Assembly: GCA_003254905.1 (NCBI GenBank)
Contig: QANU01015964.1
Span: 1,595,579 to 1,659,578 of the forward strand
Direction: 5' to 3'
Source of the DNA: Nissolia schottii
Taxonomy: Eukaryota > Streptophyta > Magnoliopsida > Fabales > Fabaceae
Length of the DNA stretch: 64,000 nt
This document shows positions 1 to 12,083 of this stretch, in pieces. Position 1 is the first letter of the stretch. Every line of letters begins with the position of its first letter. Both the position numbers and the translations under genes were made by a program. The notes beneath the pieces are model-generated. The model made no database searches, was not told where the DNA came from, and saw only the letters and a list, made by a program, of their open reading frames with translations.

Positions 1-905
1 TGAAAATTTGGTCACAACGCACAATTTTACTCTCCCTTCCCCACTTTTTTTTTTATTGTCTAGTTTTTTTTTTTTTTTTTCCATTTTCTTCTTAGTGACT
101 GCCTATTTATATGCAAAGATGTGTTATCCTACTAACCATTTTTCTATAAACAATCTTTGATTTGATTTAAAAATCAATTATTTGCGACTTTTATATGAAT
201 CAATTAAGTTTGTATACTACTTTTTTTTTTTTTTACAAATCATATCTCACAACTCAAATCTATCTCAGATTACTCATCAATAAACAAATATATCTATCTC
301 AAATTTATCTCCTATATATTTGTGGTACATTTTTTCTTCTTTTCTATTTTCATTTTAAAGAAGATCAAATCAAATCGATGACACAATTCTTCTTTGTTGC
401 GTGACCAAATTGGGCGGAGATTTAACTCTAAATTTTTCATCATCTTTTAATTTTATAATATCTTTTTATGATTTTTTTTTGGTTCATTTTATTTTTATGT
501 TTGGTCTAGGACAAATTGTGGTGTCAATATAATGTAGTGACTTGTGAATGGGGAAACTGAGAATATATGATATGAGAGAGGTACCCTTCTTTTTTGGTTT
601 TGTTTGTTGTATGTGATCAGAGAGCAGTCCCACCAAGTAATGCCACATTCCTCTCTGTGTCTGTGTCTGCGAAAGAGAAAGAACATAAATATCTTCCTCT
701 CTCTCTAGCTCAACATTATGGTATGATCTTTTCACTATATGATTGTGCAATCACATGAGATCCTGGCAATTGCTCTTCTTTCTTTCTTTTATTCTGGTTG
801 GGGCTTGGAAAAAAAATTTGATCACTTGATCATTGCTTGTATTCTACAATGTTGGGTTTGGTAGTAGGGACAACACAAAGAGAAAATGATATTGGAATAG
901 AAAAT
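1..905. other. intergenic, no gene seen
   Basis: AT-rich sequence with several T homopolymers (near 49, 65 and 220). The reading frames present are short and low in complexity. I see no gene, RNA or element boundary before the copia LTR that begins at 906. Confidence 0.6.
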
Positions 906-1567
906 TGTTATAGAATATCAAGAGTTAGGTACACCCCAAGTGTGGGTTAACACTTTACGAATGTGAGCAAAATCATGCCCAATTTATGCCCAATTTATGC
1001 GGCGAGTAACGAAATAAAACAGGCACGTGAATAGCACTATACAATAGGATCCACCATCACTATTCACACCAACAAAATATATCATGAAAGTTGCACTCTA
1101 GATTTAACGTGAAAAACCCTAGAAATACGGAAGTAAAAAACCACGGAATTCCAAAAAAGTATACACCATATTTTAAAGATAATTACAATATCTTAATTGC
1201 ACTCACAAACAATAGTGTATTTCAGTAAGATTTTCTCCTACTACAATGTGTAGTATTACAAAGAACTATAAAATACCCCGTGTATGCTCTCATACTACAC
1301 TCATGAAATTTTTCACTGACTCTCTATTTATCTTCTCACTCTAGAAGCCCAATAATGCTTCTTGCTTTGCTTCATTTTGGATGTCTTGATGCTTGCACAA
1401 GTTCTCTATTTATAGAAAAACTCCACCAATGCCAATCTAACTCTCGACTTCCTTCATGGTGGATACGTACTTGGATTTACAAAATTGTCATCCCACAATT
1501 TTTTACACTTGCGAAAAGATAATCCACTTTTTGTGGATCCTTCGTCAATGCAAGCCATATATTAACA
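906..1567 (-). repeat. 3' LTR of copia element 1
   Basis: Pairs with 7357-8033. Both copies share blocks such as the stretch around 'caacaaaatatatca' and the right edge 'gcaagccatatattaaca'. The copies have diverged visibly by substitutions and small indels, including an extra short repeat near 975-1000, so the insertion is not recent. Because the element runs on the minus strand, this left copy is the 3' LTR. Confidence 0.88.
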
Positions 1568-1689
1568 ATTCTCCACCTTCAGTTGCATTTTAGCAATAGT
1601 CTTTAGCCTCTGCAAATATTGATCAAGTCCAAGCAATGGTTAAACTTGTCAATCGAAAACGGTTTTGTCATCAAGTCTGCTAGATTCTC

Positions 1690-2070
1690 AACTGTGGCTA
1701 TCTTCTATACTGCAACTATGTCATTACTGACACTCTCTAATAAAGTGAAGTTTAACATCAATGTTCTTAGTCCTTTCATGATAGATTGTTTTAGCCAAAT
1801 GAATGACGCTTTGACTATCACAATGTACAATTGGTACCTGCTAATTCAACCCAAAACTCTCCAAAAGACCATGCGCCCACATGCTTTCTTTTATAGCCTA
1901 AGTCAATGTCATATGTTCAGTTTCAGTAGTTGACAATGCCACTGTAGGTTGCAATGTCGCCTTCCAACTAATACTATATCCAAACATTGTAAAGATATAG
2001 CCTGTCAATGACATCCTTTTATCCTAATTACCTGCATAATCAGAATCAACATAGCTCACAACTCCATGGT
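1690..2070 (-). pseudogene. RNase H part of copia element 1, broken
   Basis: Minus-strand translation gives the copia RNase H pattern in pieces: a region resembling the SLTGYIF motif, the ALSTTE-like motif, and an HCDSQS-like stretch followed by HERTKNIDV. Internal stop codons interrupt the frame. It follows the reverse transcriptase pieces in the expected order and ends just before the 3' LTR. It cannot produce a full enzyme. Confidence 0.7.
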
Positions 2071-2132
2071 CTTTTTGACCTTCAAACATCAGCAGAACCT
2101 TTCAAGTACCACATGATCCATTTCATAGCTTC

Positions 2133-3158
2133 CTAGTGTATATTTCCTAGTTTGCTCATCAACCTGCTCACTATACTTACAACATGTGAAAGATTTGGCC
2201 TAGTGCACACCATGGCATACATGAGGTTGCCAATTGCACTAGAATAAGGTATACGGGCCATAAGCTCCACCTCCTCCTCAATTCTCGGGCATTCCTTTGA
2301 ATATAAGTTGAAGTACGCTACTAGCAGAGTGCCAACTGGTTTGGATTGATCCATATTGAAGCATTGTAGCACCTTCATGATATACATTTGTTGTGATAAA
2401 CACAACCTACCACATTGCCTCTCCCTATGAATCTCCATTCCACGAATCTTCCTTTTTGCGCCCAAGTCTTTCATCTCAAACTCTTTTCCCAACTGAGTTT
2501 TCAACATACTAATTTCAGTTTTGTTTCGAGCTGCGATTAGCACATCATCTACATACAACAACAGATAAATCCTCGAATCATCTGGAAACTCCTTAGAGTA
2601 TATGGAATTATCATATTGGTTTCTACTATAGTCAGAACCAATCATAAATGCATCAAACCTTTTGTATCACTACCGTGGGGACTGCTTCAATTCGTACAAT
2701 GACTTCTTCAACAAGCAAATATGATCCTCCTTGTTAGGAACTACGAACCCCTCCGGTTGACTCATGTAGATTTTCTCCTCTAGCTCACTATGTAAGAACA
2801 TCACCTTCACATCAAGTTGTTCCATCTCCAAGTCAAAAACACTCATAATAGCTAATAGGATTCGAATAGAGCTATGGTTCACCACAGGAGAGAATACTTC
2901 ATGGAATTCAATACCCTCATTTTGAGTATAACTCTGGAAGTTCAATGCCAGGGATTCCCTCTTTCCTCTTGAAGATCCATCTGCAACCAATGATTCTTTT
3001 CCCCTTTGGAAGTTACTCCAGCTCCCACATCTAAATTTTTTGAAGAGAGACTCAAACTCCTCATTCATTGATACTAGTCGATGCCTTACCTCTTTGCTTT
3101 CTACTGCATCACAGCAGGTGCACGATTCATCTCCAATTGCAATATCTGTCATAGCCAA
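2133..3158 (-). pseudogene. reverse transcriptase of copia element 1, broken
   Basis: Two adjoining minus-strand open segments (3158-2670 and 2645-2133) together cover the copia reverse transcriptase. The first holds the HEVFSPVV and LDVKVMFLHSELEEKIYM motifs. The second holds the catalytic LLYVDDVLIA box and the downstream MKDLG and IPYSSAIGNLMYAM motifs. They are separated by a frame break at about 2650-2670, so this is a pseudogene copy. Known role in the family: copying element RNA into DNA using the YVDD aspartates. Confidence 0.85.
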
Positions 3159-3480
3159 TGCAAAGGCTATAAGTATTGCATCTACCGAGTCAATAGCACA
3201 AGCAATAGAATTCAGATACCTCTGTGATTTTTGAATTTGTCACTTTTCTCTGCTTGTAGCAATACTGTATGGTTCTGCTTCACTGGTTTCTTCACCAGCA
3301 CCTTTATTGCCAAGTTCATCTTGTTGTTCTATTTCAGGTTGAGTAGTACCTGAAGTAATAGGCTGAGTTTCGTCTTCTTTATGCTTCAACTTTCCAATGT
3401 CAATATCTAGCTCCACTTACTTCTCAACACCATGATCTATTTGTATGCAATCTCCTTTATAATTTTTTTATTTTGATTTA

Positions 3481-3659
3481 TCATCGTTGCCTCGTCAAAA
3501 ATGACATCTCTGTTGACAATGATTTTGGGGGAACACAGATTTTTTGTACAATGATTTTGGGGGAACATGGATTTTTTGTACACCTCAGCCTGTAGCCTTT
3601 CACCCATCGTGCATACCCTAAAAATCTACACCTTCTTGCCCTCACCTCAAGTTTACCAT
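3481..3659 (-). pseudogene. end of integrase region of copia element 1
   Basis: Minus-strand translation shows the KLEVRARRCRFLGYA motif, the copia integrase-to-RT junction (KL.PRA..C.FLGY). The segment is cut at 3659/3660 by the nested solo LTR, and the rest of the integrase resumes at 5370. A 32-bp unit is tandemly duplicated inside it at 3516-3547 and 3548-3579. Confidence 0.75.
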
Positions 3660-5369
3660 TGTAACAACCCAAGTCTCTAGGCCCGTCACAAGGGCCTAAG
3701 TCAATTTTGGAGACGCGCTGCAGCGCATATGGCGTGCTCCAGCACGTCAGCAATAGCGAGGCGCTGTGTTCCGCTGCTGATCAGAATTCCTAATTCGCAC
3801 CCCTTGGGCCAAAGAATGGTCAGTCCCGTCCAGATGGTGGCCCTATAGTGGTCCTATGGCGGTCCACAGCAGCCGTGGCGATGCCAAATCGCTACCGCAG
3901 AGCCTACCATTATGTTTTTCTTATGGGTTTTTGATGGTATGGTGTTTGTTGATCGTTCCAAGTGCCAACACTACGCCACTTGGAGCTCCTAGTGCCAGTG
4001 CTCCTCCATTCCATGACATTCCAGGTGACTGGAGGTCCCAACGCGTCAACGGTTCCATTTTGATGGTTCGTCAATAGGGTCAGCCGGTCAGTTCTACATC
4101 ATAACATGTACATATGTGTGTGTGTGTGTGTGTATGCTTAGTAGATGATTATTCCCATGCTTACATGATGATGATATGTTATATATGCTTATGCTATGAT
4201 AAGCCAAAGACTTAAGACTATAGGTATGATATCCCTTAGAACTGTTTGGTTAAGATTACATAAAAGACCCTAATAAAAACTCCGGTTAAGGAATGGACCC
4301 TAACTAAGGGTAGGTTCTGGCAAGGCAAGACTTGATACTTAAGTTGTCCATTGTGACGCATGTCTCTTACTTGGGAATCCTCCTATAAGTATGAGACCTC
4401 AATCCTCAATTCCTGACAAATAAGACTAAGCTAACTAGGATACCCTTGTCATAATTGGTAGATTTAGGTCTTAACAACTTGGGTAACTAAGCTACCTTAC
4501 CTAAAAGACTTTACAAACAGTATATCTTAGGATAAATGTCTTAGAATAGTACAGGGTCAACGACCTTGTTTATCAAACTCAGTAGTAGATAGCTTTGAGC
4601 ACTAAACTCCTCAGATTATGACATGCGCGCCCTTCTAGATTCATATTACATGAGTGTCAGGCTCCTCAAATTAGGGGATGCGCACCCTCACAAGTATCCG
4701 GGTTGTGCGTACTGGAACCATCCATATTTATCCTAGTGAAGCAAGGTTGAGCCAAAGTTCCTTTGAATCGAGGATCAAGAGGCATCTCTCCTCGCGCCCC
4801 TTCGCTAGGGAGGCAGGCACAGCTGCAAACAAATCAAATTTACTTTTCAGCAGTTTATTCAGATTTACTTTAGCTTCTATGTTTTATTTATCATTCAGTA
4901 TATGTATATCTACATGCCATGACTATATGCAGTATATGATATGTGTGGTACCGAGGAAACCACCAGTGAGATGACAAACTCACCCCTCTATCGATAATTT
5001 TTTTCAGATACAGTAGAGGATAGTGAGAACGCCCCCCTTGTCTAGTAGAAGCGAGAATTCAATGTCAGTAGTAAGCTCCGCTTTGCAGTAGGATCTACTA
5101 GAGTCATGTTAGATATGCTCCAAATACCTAGGATAGGATCCCCCATTTAGCATTTGTCTTTAGTTATCTTTTTTTTAGAACAATATTTTCACTATTTCAT
5201 GCAAACTCAGTTATTATTAAATGAAACCAGTTATTCTATGAAATCAGTTATTTATTATGAGGCAAAGTTATTCATTTATAATCATTTCATGTACGTTAGT
5301 ATGTCACGTCAGAGCTTCCGTAGGGGCAATAGCCCTACGTGCAGGCATGTCCTAAGTTGGAGCTTGACA
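3660..5369 (+). mobile_element. solo LTR, Ty3/gypsy-like, nested in copia element 1
   Basis: A 1710-bp block starts TGTAACAACCC and ends GCTTGACA (TG...CA ends). It is flanked by the perfect 5-bp duplication ACCAT (3655-3659 and 5370-5374). On both sides the copia integrase coding sequence is directly adjacent, so the block is cleanly an insertion. It contains no gag or pol. It carries a (TG)n run near 4114-4134 and LTR-like text near 4950-5010 ('aaccaccagtgagatgacaaactcaccc'). From memory this resembles Tekay/Del chromovirus LTRs; that lineage call is an inference. Confidence 0.85.
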
Positions 5370-6060
5370 ACCATCACTCACATGGGAGTACGCAGGAAAC
5401 CAAATATCTTCAAATCATAATAGTTTATAGTTCGACTAGACCATACCTCTTGTGGAATCTTCAGATTAATCGTAGTTGATGGAGATCGGATTACCAGTTA
5501 TACAATTGTATTGACTGTCTCAGCCCAAAATGATTTGGGAAGTACAACATTGATTCGCATGCATCGTGCACGCTCTAGAAGTGTTTTGTTCATCTGTCTA
5601 CAACTTCGTCATATTTGTGGTGTCCTAGGTACAGTATAGTGCCTTACAATACCAGCATTTTTGCATAACTCGTAAAATTCTTTGTTGCAAAATTCACCGC
5701 CATTAGTGATTCTCAGTCTCTAGATTGACCGCTCGGTTTGCTTCTCGACCATGGCCTTCCATTGTTTGAACTTTTTGAACACTTCAATCTCTTGGTTCAA
5801 AAATAAACCCATAATTTTTTTTTGGAATAATCATCTATCAGTGTAACAAAATAGCGAGCTCCACCTAAGGAGTTAACAAGGGCTGGAGCCCAAACATCCG
5901 GGTGGACATACTTCAATATCCCCTTGCTGATGTGTTTTCCAAAGATGAACTTCACTTGTTTCTGTTTCTCAAAGACAATTTTTATAGAAATTGACTTTAC
6001 AGTTCTTTAAGCCTTTCAGCAGCTCTCTGCTAGCAAGTATGAAAATTCCTTTCTCACTCA
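5370..6060 (-). pseudogene. integrase core of copia element 1, broken
   Basis: Minus-strand reading gives an LPKSFWAE-like motif near 5530, text matching the EEVW...RT motif near 5430, and upstream integrase core fragments through about 6000, with several stops and frame shifts. It sits between the protease/GAG-pre-integrase segment (6086-6511) and the solo LTR at 5369, as expected for copia order. Confidence 0.7.
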
Positions 6061-6085
6061 TATGACTAAGTCGCGTGTGCCTTAT

Positions 6086-6511
6086 TCATGTAGCATCATC
6101 TTCTCTTCTTTTAGATGATAGAACAACAACAATTATATTAACCGTGTTTTCCAATAATAGATAGATCCCACCCTGAAGCGTTTCTTTCATCACCACCATT
6201 GAGCCTTTGGTCACCTTCAACAATCCACCCTCTCTAGAGAACTTATACCCTCCATTGTCTAGGTCACTCAACGAGACCAGGTTTCTACCCAGCTCTAGTA
6301 CATGCCATGCCTAAAACATCCTTTTAGTATCGTCATCCAATCTGACTAGCACATCTCCTTCACCTACAATTAAAATTATTCTATTGTTTCCCAATCTGAC
6401 CTTCCCATCCCGTTTTTGATAGGAAGACCAAAAACTTCTTCTAGTTGTCATGTGAAAAGATGCCCCAAAATCTAGGATCCACTTGTTTCCCAAGTCACTA
6501 GTGGATAACAT
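6086..6511 (-). pseudogene. protease and GAG-pre-integrase of copia element 1
   Basis: Segment 6511-6311 contains the protease signature in the form WILDFGASFHM; the usual copia motif is D-S/T-G-A, so the residue after the catalytic Asp is changed to Phe. It continues with a WSSY...DGKVRLGNN stretch typical of the Tnt1/Tork group. Segment 6271-6086 continues with LSDLDNGGYKF and GGIYLL, the GAG-pre-integrase region. The two are separated by a stop or frame change. Confidence 0.75.
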
Positions 6512-6589
6512 CCAGGCAGAATTAGCATCACTATCGTTAGAACTTGCAACTATTATGTTAGCAGAGTTTCCTGATTTCTCCTTCCTCTC

Positions 6590-7091
6590 AGGGAAATTGT
6601 TTCTTATATGCCCTTCCTTGTAGCAATGAAACCACTTTAGAGACTTGTAATTTTTGGACTTTGATCTTTTTTGCTTTTGCTTCCTGATCCTCTTTTTTGA
6701 ATACGTCCTCTCATCATGAACAACTCATCTGCAGTATTTTTAGCACTGGGTCCAAATATTAATTTTGTTGCTTCTTTATCATCAACACCTCTTTGATGTT
6801 TTTGAGTGTAATGGAGGACCTACCATACATTGTGGTATCACATAAATTATCATAAGACGGAGGTAGTGAAGTCAACAAGATTATAGCTTGATCAATATCA
6901 ACGACTATTATTCCAACCGCTCCAACATTAGACATCATCCGGTTGAAGTCGTCTATATGGGCTCGAATTGGCTTTTCTCCTGAATACTTGAACATGTATA
7001 GTCCCTTCCTCTGAAAAAAGTTGGTTGCATAGAGTCTTAATGGAATATTTTTCTTCCAAAGGCTTCCACAGTGAATCAACAGTCTTCTCAC
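6590..7091 (-). pseudogene. gag of copia element 1 with degenerate zinc knuckle
   Basis: Segment 7091-6759 encodes a UBN2-type gag core (KKNIPLRLYATNFFQ, LLTSLPPSYDN). Downstream, at about 6600-6660, a CCHC knuckle can be read as WFHCYKEGHIRNNF: the second Cys and the His remain, while the first and last Cys have become Trp and Phe. The knuckle should therefore not bind zinc. Confidence 0.75.
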
Positions 7092-7356
7092 TCATAACCT
7101 CTCACAGTACATTGTTTTTCGAGCTCAACTATATTATAATATGTGCTTTGGTTCGTCATCTCCTCCTTCTTTTCAGCAGATAATGTTTCTGGCAATTTGT
7201 TCTTGCCCTCCAACACCTGTGTCAGACCTTACTGATTTAGCAATGCCTGCAGCTTCAACTTCCATAGACTAAAGTTGTTGGACCCGTCAAAGTTCTCCAC
7301 TTCAAATTTTGGCACCAACATCTTCGGACCTTAAACCAAGTGGTTCTAATACCATT

Positions 7357-8033
7357 TGTTAGCCACAAGATCAGAGTTGGGTATACCCCAAGTGTGTTAA
7401 CACTTTATAGATGTGAGCGGAAGCGTACCCAATTTATGCAGAGAGTAGTGGAATAAAACAAGTACATGAATAGCACTTTATAGTGGTACCCACCATAACT
7501 ATTCACACTAACAAAATATATCAAGAAAGTTACACACTAGATTTAACGTGGAAAACTCCTAGAAATACTGAGGGAAAAATCATGGGACAAACTCTGAAAA
7601 AATATCCACTATATTTTAAAGATAATTACAATATCCTAATTGCACACACACACACACACAAATATAGTGTATCCCAGTGAGACTCTCTTCTATTACAATG
7701 TATAGTATTACAAAGAATTAGAGAATACCCAAAACCTCCAGTGTATGCTCTCACACTACACTCATGAAATTTCTCACTGATTCTCTATTTTTCTTCTCAC
7801 TCCAAAAGCCCAAGAATGTTTCTTGCTTTGCTTCTGCTTTGGATTTTGGATGTTTATGCTTGCACAAGTTCTCTATTTATATAGAAACTCCACCAATGCA
7901 AATTCAACTCCCAACTTCCTTCATAGTGGATACGTACATGCTTTACAAAATTTTTGTCCCACAATTTTTGACACTTGTGAAAAGATAATACATTTTTGGT
8001 AAATCCTTCGTCAATGCAAGCCATATATTAACA
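7357..8033 (-). repeat. 5' LTR of copia element 1
   Basis: Partner of 906-1567. The primer-binding site lies immediately to its left on the minus strand. It includes a (CA)n run near 7644-7662 that is absent from the other LTR. Confidence 0.88.
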
Positions 8034-10559
8034 TGTCTTTGCTTGTTGTCATGTCTAAACACAGCCTAACAGTTTTCCCACACTGAGTATTTTCTTGTCA
8101 CGTTGCTCATTTTTAGTGCATGAAGTATAATTTTGAACCTCCAAATCTCACCGTTTTAAATATCATTTCAGACTCCATAAATTAAACTTCGGTTAATCTT
8201 ATGGATATCTGCAAGCACCCCATTCCACGTCAGTTATTTTATTTTTCTCTTAAGCCTGATTTCATACATTCAAGGGACGGAAGGCCCACAAAGTTGTAAT
8301 TTACAATTTAGCCCCAGAAAGTTTGTTTCAAATACGTACAATGTGGGCCGTCTAAAGTTCTTATATTGTTTTTGCTTGACAACAAGATACGACCCATTAA
8401 GTTAATGAAAGACTCTCAGCCCATAATGTGTAGTCCAACTCCAATCACATCTTAAAAGGTTCAACAAACCCAAATCGCACTTTATTTCGACCATTCATAC
8501 TTCATTGCTTTATGTTTTTTTTCCAGAAAAAAGAAAAGAAAAGAGAGAAGGTAGGCCATGGCTCAGGCACCCATGATAACAATGAGTAACTGATCAACAA
8601 TGTGATCTGTCTCTCTGTACTTATCCATGATACATTTTAATCAGATTCATTTCAGCACAATGTTGTTAGTTCTGTAACAAAATTCCAACAGCTGAGATTG
8701 ACTAGTCTCTGGAACCTGGATTGCCTTGATATACATGTGGTGCTGTGACTAGACTAATTTGAAACGAGTGATGCTATTTAGACATTGTGAGTGTGAACCT
8801 TGTGATGTAAAAACATTTTTGAATTTGAGACAATTTCTAGAGATAAAATTGAAGAACAATGGAATCCCATTCACAGAACATGTCTAGCATGAAAGCTGGA
8901 AACGATGCATTTTTGTCAAAGATAAGTAGTCTAGTCTAAACTTTTCAATTAGTCAAATCTAATTAAGAACCCTTAACCAACAAAAAATAAATTGATGCCG
9001 CATACTTTCCCTCTGCTTCAAGAATTGAATCACCCTATGCACCTTTATTCTAAAATCAATTAGCGGTTCACATCATCTCATAAAGCGTTTAAGATCTATG
9101 TTTCTAAATTCTTATATTTTATTTTCTGTGGTATGTAACCAAGTGTGTGACTTCGGAGTCATTCTTTTACAATCTATTGATCAAATAATTTTATGCACCG
9201 TTATGTATGTATCATTGATCAATCTTTCAAAAAGAGAACGCAAGAGAGAGAAATAAAAATCAAGGGTAAAGATTGCATTATGGTGTAAAAGTTGATTTAC
9301 ACTGGGTGCATAAAGAATTTTTTGTGACTTCCACCCTAACATTTTTTATTGATTCTCTTCTTTTTTATTTATTTTCTTTTCAGAGTCAAAATTGTTTAAA
9401 CATTTGAGTTTTTACAAGGGACATGACTCTCTCAACATCGATTTTTTTATACTAAAAATTTGAACCCAAGATCATTAGTTAAGAAGAAGGAGTATTCTAC
9501 TACTTCAACAAACTATGTGATAATTTATTAACGCTCTTCTTCGCATTGTTTTATGATATTAATAACGTTTCTTCAATAATTGTGCGTTCAACCTAAGTGA
9601 TTCCAATTACATGTAGGTGGTCAGGTTATTGACCTTAATGTATGCAAATACAGTGATTAGTAAACAGGCCGTACAATACATGCATAATCATACTATACAT
9701 TTATCCCTATAATTGGATGTAACATTGTAACATCAAGCGACTTAAATAGTGTACCTTATCGTAAACCAAACTTGAGGTGGTTGTCAAATACTGTTCATCT
9801 GCTTTATGTGTAATGATTGAAAGTTCGATAAGCTTTCCTCATCCAGCCACTTTTGAAGACAGCTATTAAATTATAAGCACATTATATAAGCTTCTATGTA
9901 TGCACATAATTTTACTTGGATGTACCAAAGGGTTGAAATTAAACTTTCTTTCTTATCCATAAGCATATAAATATGTGGCAAGTTCATGTCTTACACGTCT
10001 ACATCTGAATACAAAACAAATGGCAAGTCTTCTGTAGGTCAGAGTGTCGTAACTAATTTAGGTTTTCCATGGTCGGAAAAAAAATTAATAATAATTGTAT
10101 GGTTTCTAAAGGTCCTTCAATTATTTTTGGTGTGTATATTAATGCCGGTTAAAGAGCCAGCCATGCAAATGAATTAATTTCAAGTGGGGTCTAACTGCTA
10201 ATTTGGCGCATGCTTAGAAAATGAAAGGAGCAAAATTCTAATCCCAATCAGATTCAAAATTGTATCAATGCTCACTAACACTTGTTCTGTACTGAAAGTG
10301 AACCATCTATTTCAAGCCTTAGAAATTTTCAAATTTCAAGGGTAATATGGTAATCTACATGGATGATATTGACCCAGCACCAGCTCGTATAGGGATTGAC
10401 CTCTTCTGTTTGCAAAAAAATTGGCAATATATTTTTACTTTTCTATGCTCCAATTAGCAAAGTACATTATTCTCACTGTGTTTTGGGTGGTAGAGAGCAA
10501 TTAAATTAAATGTTGGTGACATCATCATCACCGGAAACTTGGGCATAAATTAATGTGAA
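8034..10559. other. intergenic, no gene seen
   Basis: AT-rich sequence without a convincing gene. Around 9395-9510 a minus-strand stretch has a Pol III B-box-like GGTTCAAAT (near 9465), which may be an old SINE, but I could not define its ends. Confidence 0.5.
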
Positions 10560-10569
10560 TTCTCAGACC

Positions 10570-10761
10570 TTTTTTTGTTTTTAGGTTGCCTGCCCGGTAT
10601 CTAAGGCTTAGCCTTAACTAATCCAGGTCGACCCGGGTCGCGCACCTGGCTATGGCGGGTGACTCTTCTAGCGGGGATAACTGCGTACACAAGGTCTCGA
10701 ACTCGGGACCTTGCTTAAGCGATACCAAGCCGCTTACGACTTGGACCAACCCCCGTTGATT
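10570..10761 (-). mobile_element. tRNA-derived SINE, copy 1
   Basis: On the minus strand it begins CAACGGGGGTTGGTCCAAG, has an A-box-like TGGTCCAAGTCG and a B-box-like GAGTTCGAGACC, and ends in an A-rich tail (the T-rich stretch at 10570-10582 on the plus strand). It is flanked by a near-perfect duplication, TTCTCAGACC (10560-10569) and TTCTCAAACC (10762-10771). A second copy lies at 43689-43874. Confidence 0.85.
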
Positions 10762-11057
10762 TTCTCAAACCATTTTGAGATGGGAAGAAACTGAAGTTCG
10801 AAACTAGAAGCAAAAACAAAACTAATTAAAAGCTTGGAAAGGTGGAAATTAGAAGGACAAGTGTTCTAAAAAGAGTAAGATTGTTACTCACGTTGACTAG
10901 AGTACAACCAGTCCAAGCTTCAGCTTTTGCTAATATCATTATTATAATTATAACTATAATCATCATGGACTGCCTCTTTTTTTTTTCCTTCGGTTGATCA
11001 CTATCCTCCAAAGTTAGTTAAGCATTTTGAGGTGGTTTATTACTGCTAATTAAAACA

Positions 11058-11255
11058 ATTTTTTTTTTAAAAAAAAGTTTAGGTGAGGTAAGCACCGGTA
11101 TCTTACTAGAGTCAGGATATGTCTCAAGATTTTTTGAACGCTTATAGAGATATTTATAAATTATTCACCAACAAAGTGTTCGTATTGGTTAATGAGATTC
11201 GAACCCTCTTCCTTTTAAGATAAGAGCTCAAACATTAACGAACTGTGTTTGTTGA
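11058..11255 (-). mobile_element. tRNA-derived SINE, second family
   Basis: On the minus strand, a head with GTTCGTTAATGTTTGAGCTC is followed by a B box GGGTTCGAATCTC and a body ending in an A-rich 3' tail (T-run at 11058-11069 on the plus strand). A 14-bp duplication TGCTAATTAAAACA/TGCTAATTAAAATA flanks it at 11044-11057 and 11256-11269 (13 of 14 match). The sequence differs from the SINE at 10570, so it is a different family. Confidence 0.78.
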
Positions 11256-12083
11256 TGCTAATTAAAATACATCTCACAACATCTAAAGAAAATTCAAGTG
11301 TGGGAGATAAAGTGTCACGTTAACATAAATATGAACCTTTTACGGTTAATTTCTTGTTCTGCCTATTAATTTAAATCAGTCTAAAATTTTAGGGTTCCCT
11401 CGCAACAATTAATTGTATAATCCTCCTTCGATAACAGGCATTGAACTGTGTCGCAGGGCTTTGTTGGTGCCATGTTATTAGTAGCGAAATTAAAAATAAA
11501 AAATGTCGGTCAAATATACCCCTCACTTTTCCATGTTTTTCAGACCTCTGCATGGGAAGGAGACTAAATTATCTGTAAACAGCTGCAATGAATTATAAAT
11601 TTATAATGGCTAACAAACATATTCATACAGTTTTGTTCACTTTTCCTCCCCTACTAAGCCATGTTTTCAGTTTTAAAGTTTGATGAGTCATTGTCTGACA
11701 AGCTATCCAATGCAAGTGCTTACAGATGCTACTACCCAATTTTTATGAATGTCCTCTCATATATATAATGATGAATGGCTGGCCTCAACCATGCACAGTA
11801 TTCATTCTTCAGGGGCCTTAATTATGTAGAGGAAATTTACCTGAAACCAATCAAGAAGCAAGTAATGTGCAATTATTAAATTCATACCAAACCTTCCACC
11901 AATGAATTTAAACTAAACCAATGTCTCAATCTCAAGTCAAACACAAAATCAGTAGTTAGATGGCCAATTGATAGGTATTTACTATACTAGTACTGTTTAA
12001 TTATACTTACCCTTTTGCGTGTTACAAAAGTGTATTAAGTAAGAGTATTATTCATTTGAGATGCATTACATGTACTTGTTCAT

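Larger units (their letters stand above)
906..8033 (-). mobile_element. decayed Ty1/copia LTR retrotransposon, Tork/Tnt1-like, with nested solo LTR
   Basis: A full-length but broken retrotransposon read on the minus strand. Related direct repeats of 662 bp (906-1567) and 677 bp (7357-8033) form the LTRs; both read TGTTA... at the left and ...TTAACA at the right. Just inside the right LTR (about 7341-7355) is a minus-strand match to the initiator tRNA-Met primer site (TGGTATTAGAAC). Inside the left LTR, at about 1568-1582, is a purine-rich minus-strand tract suitable as polypurine tract. Domains in order are gag, zinc knuckle, protease, integrase, reverse transcriptase and RNase H, which is the copia order. 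Frames are broken by many stops and shifts. Without the nested 1.7 kb insertion the element is about 5.4 kb, normal for the family. No target duplication is evident: AAAAT precedes the left LTR and TGTCT follows the right one. Confidence 0.9.

Noticed and set aside
3856-4974. Frames of 73 and 98 residues at 3856-4077 and 4678-4974
   Set aside because: They lie inside the non-coding solo LTR and lack any retroelement domain.
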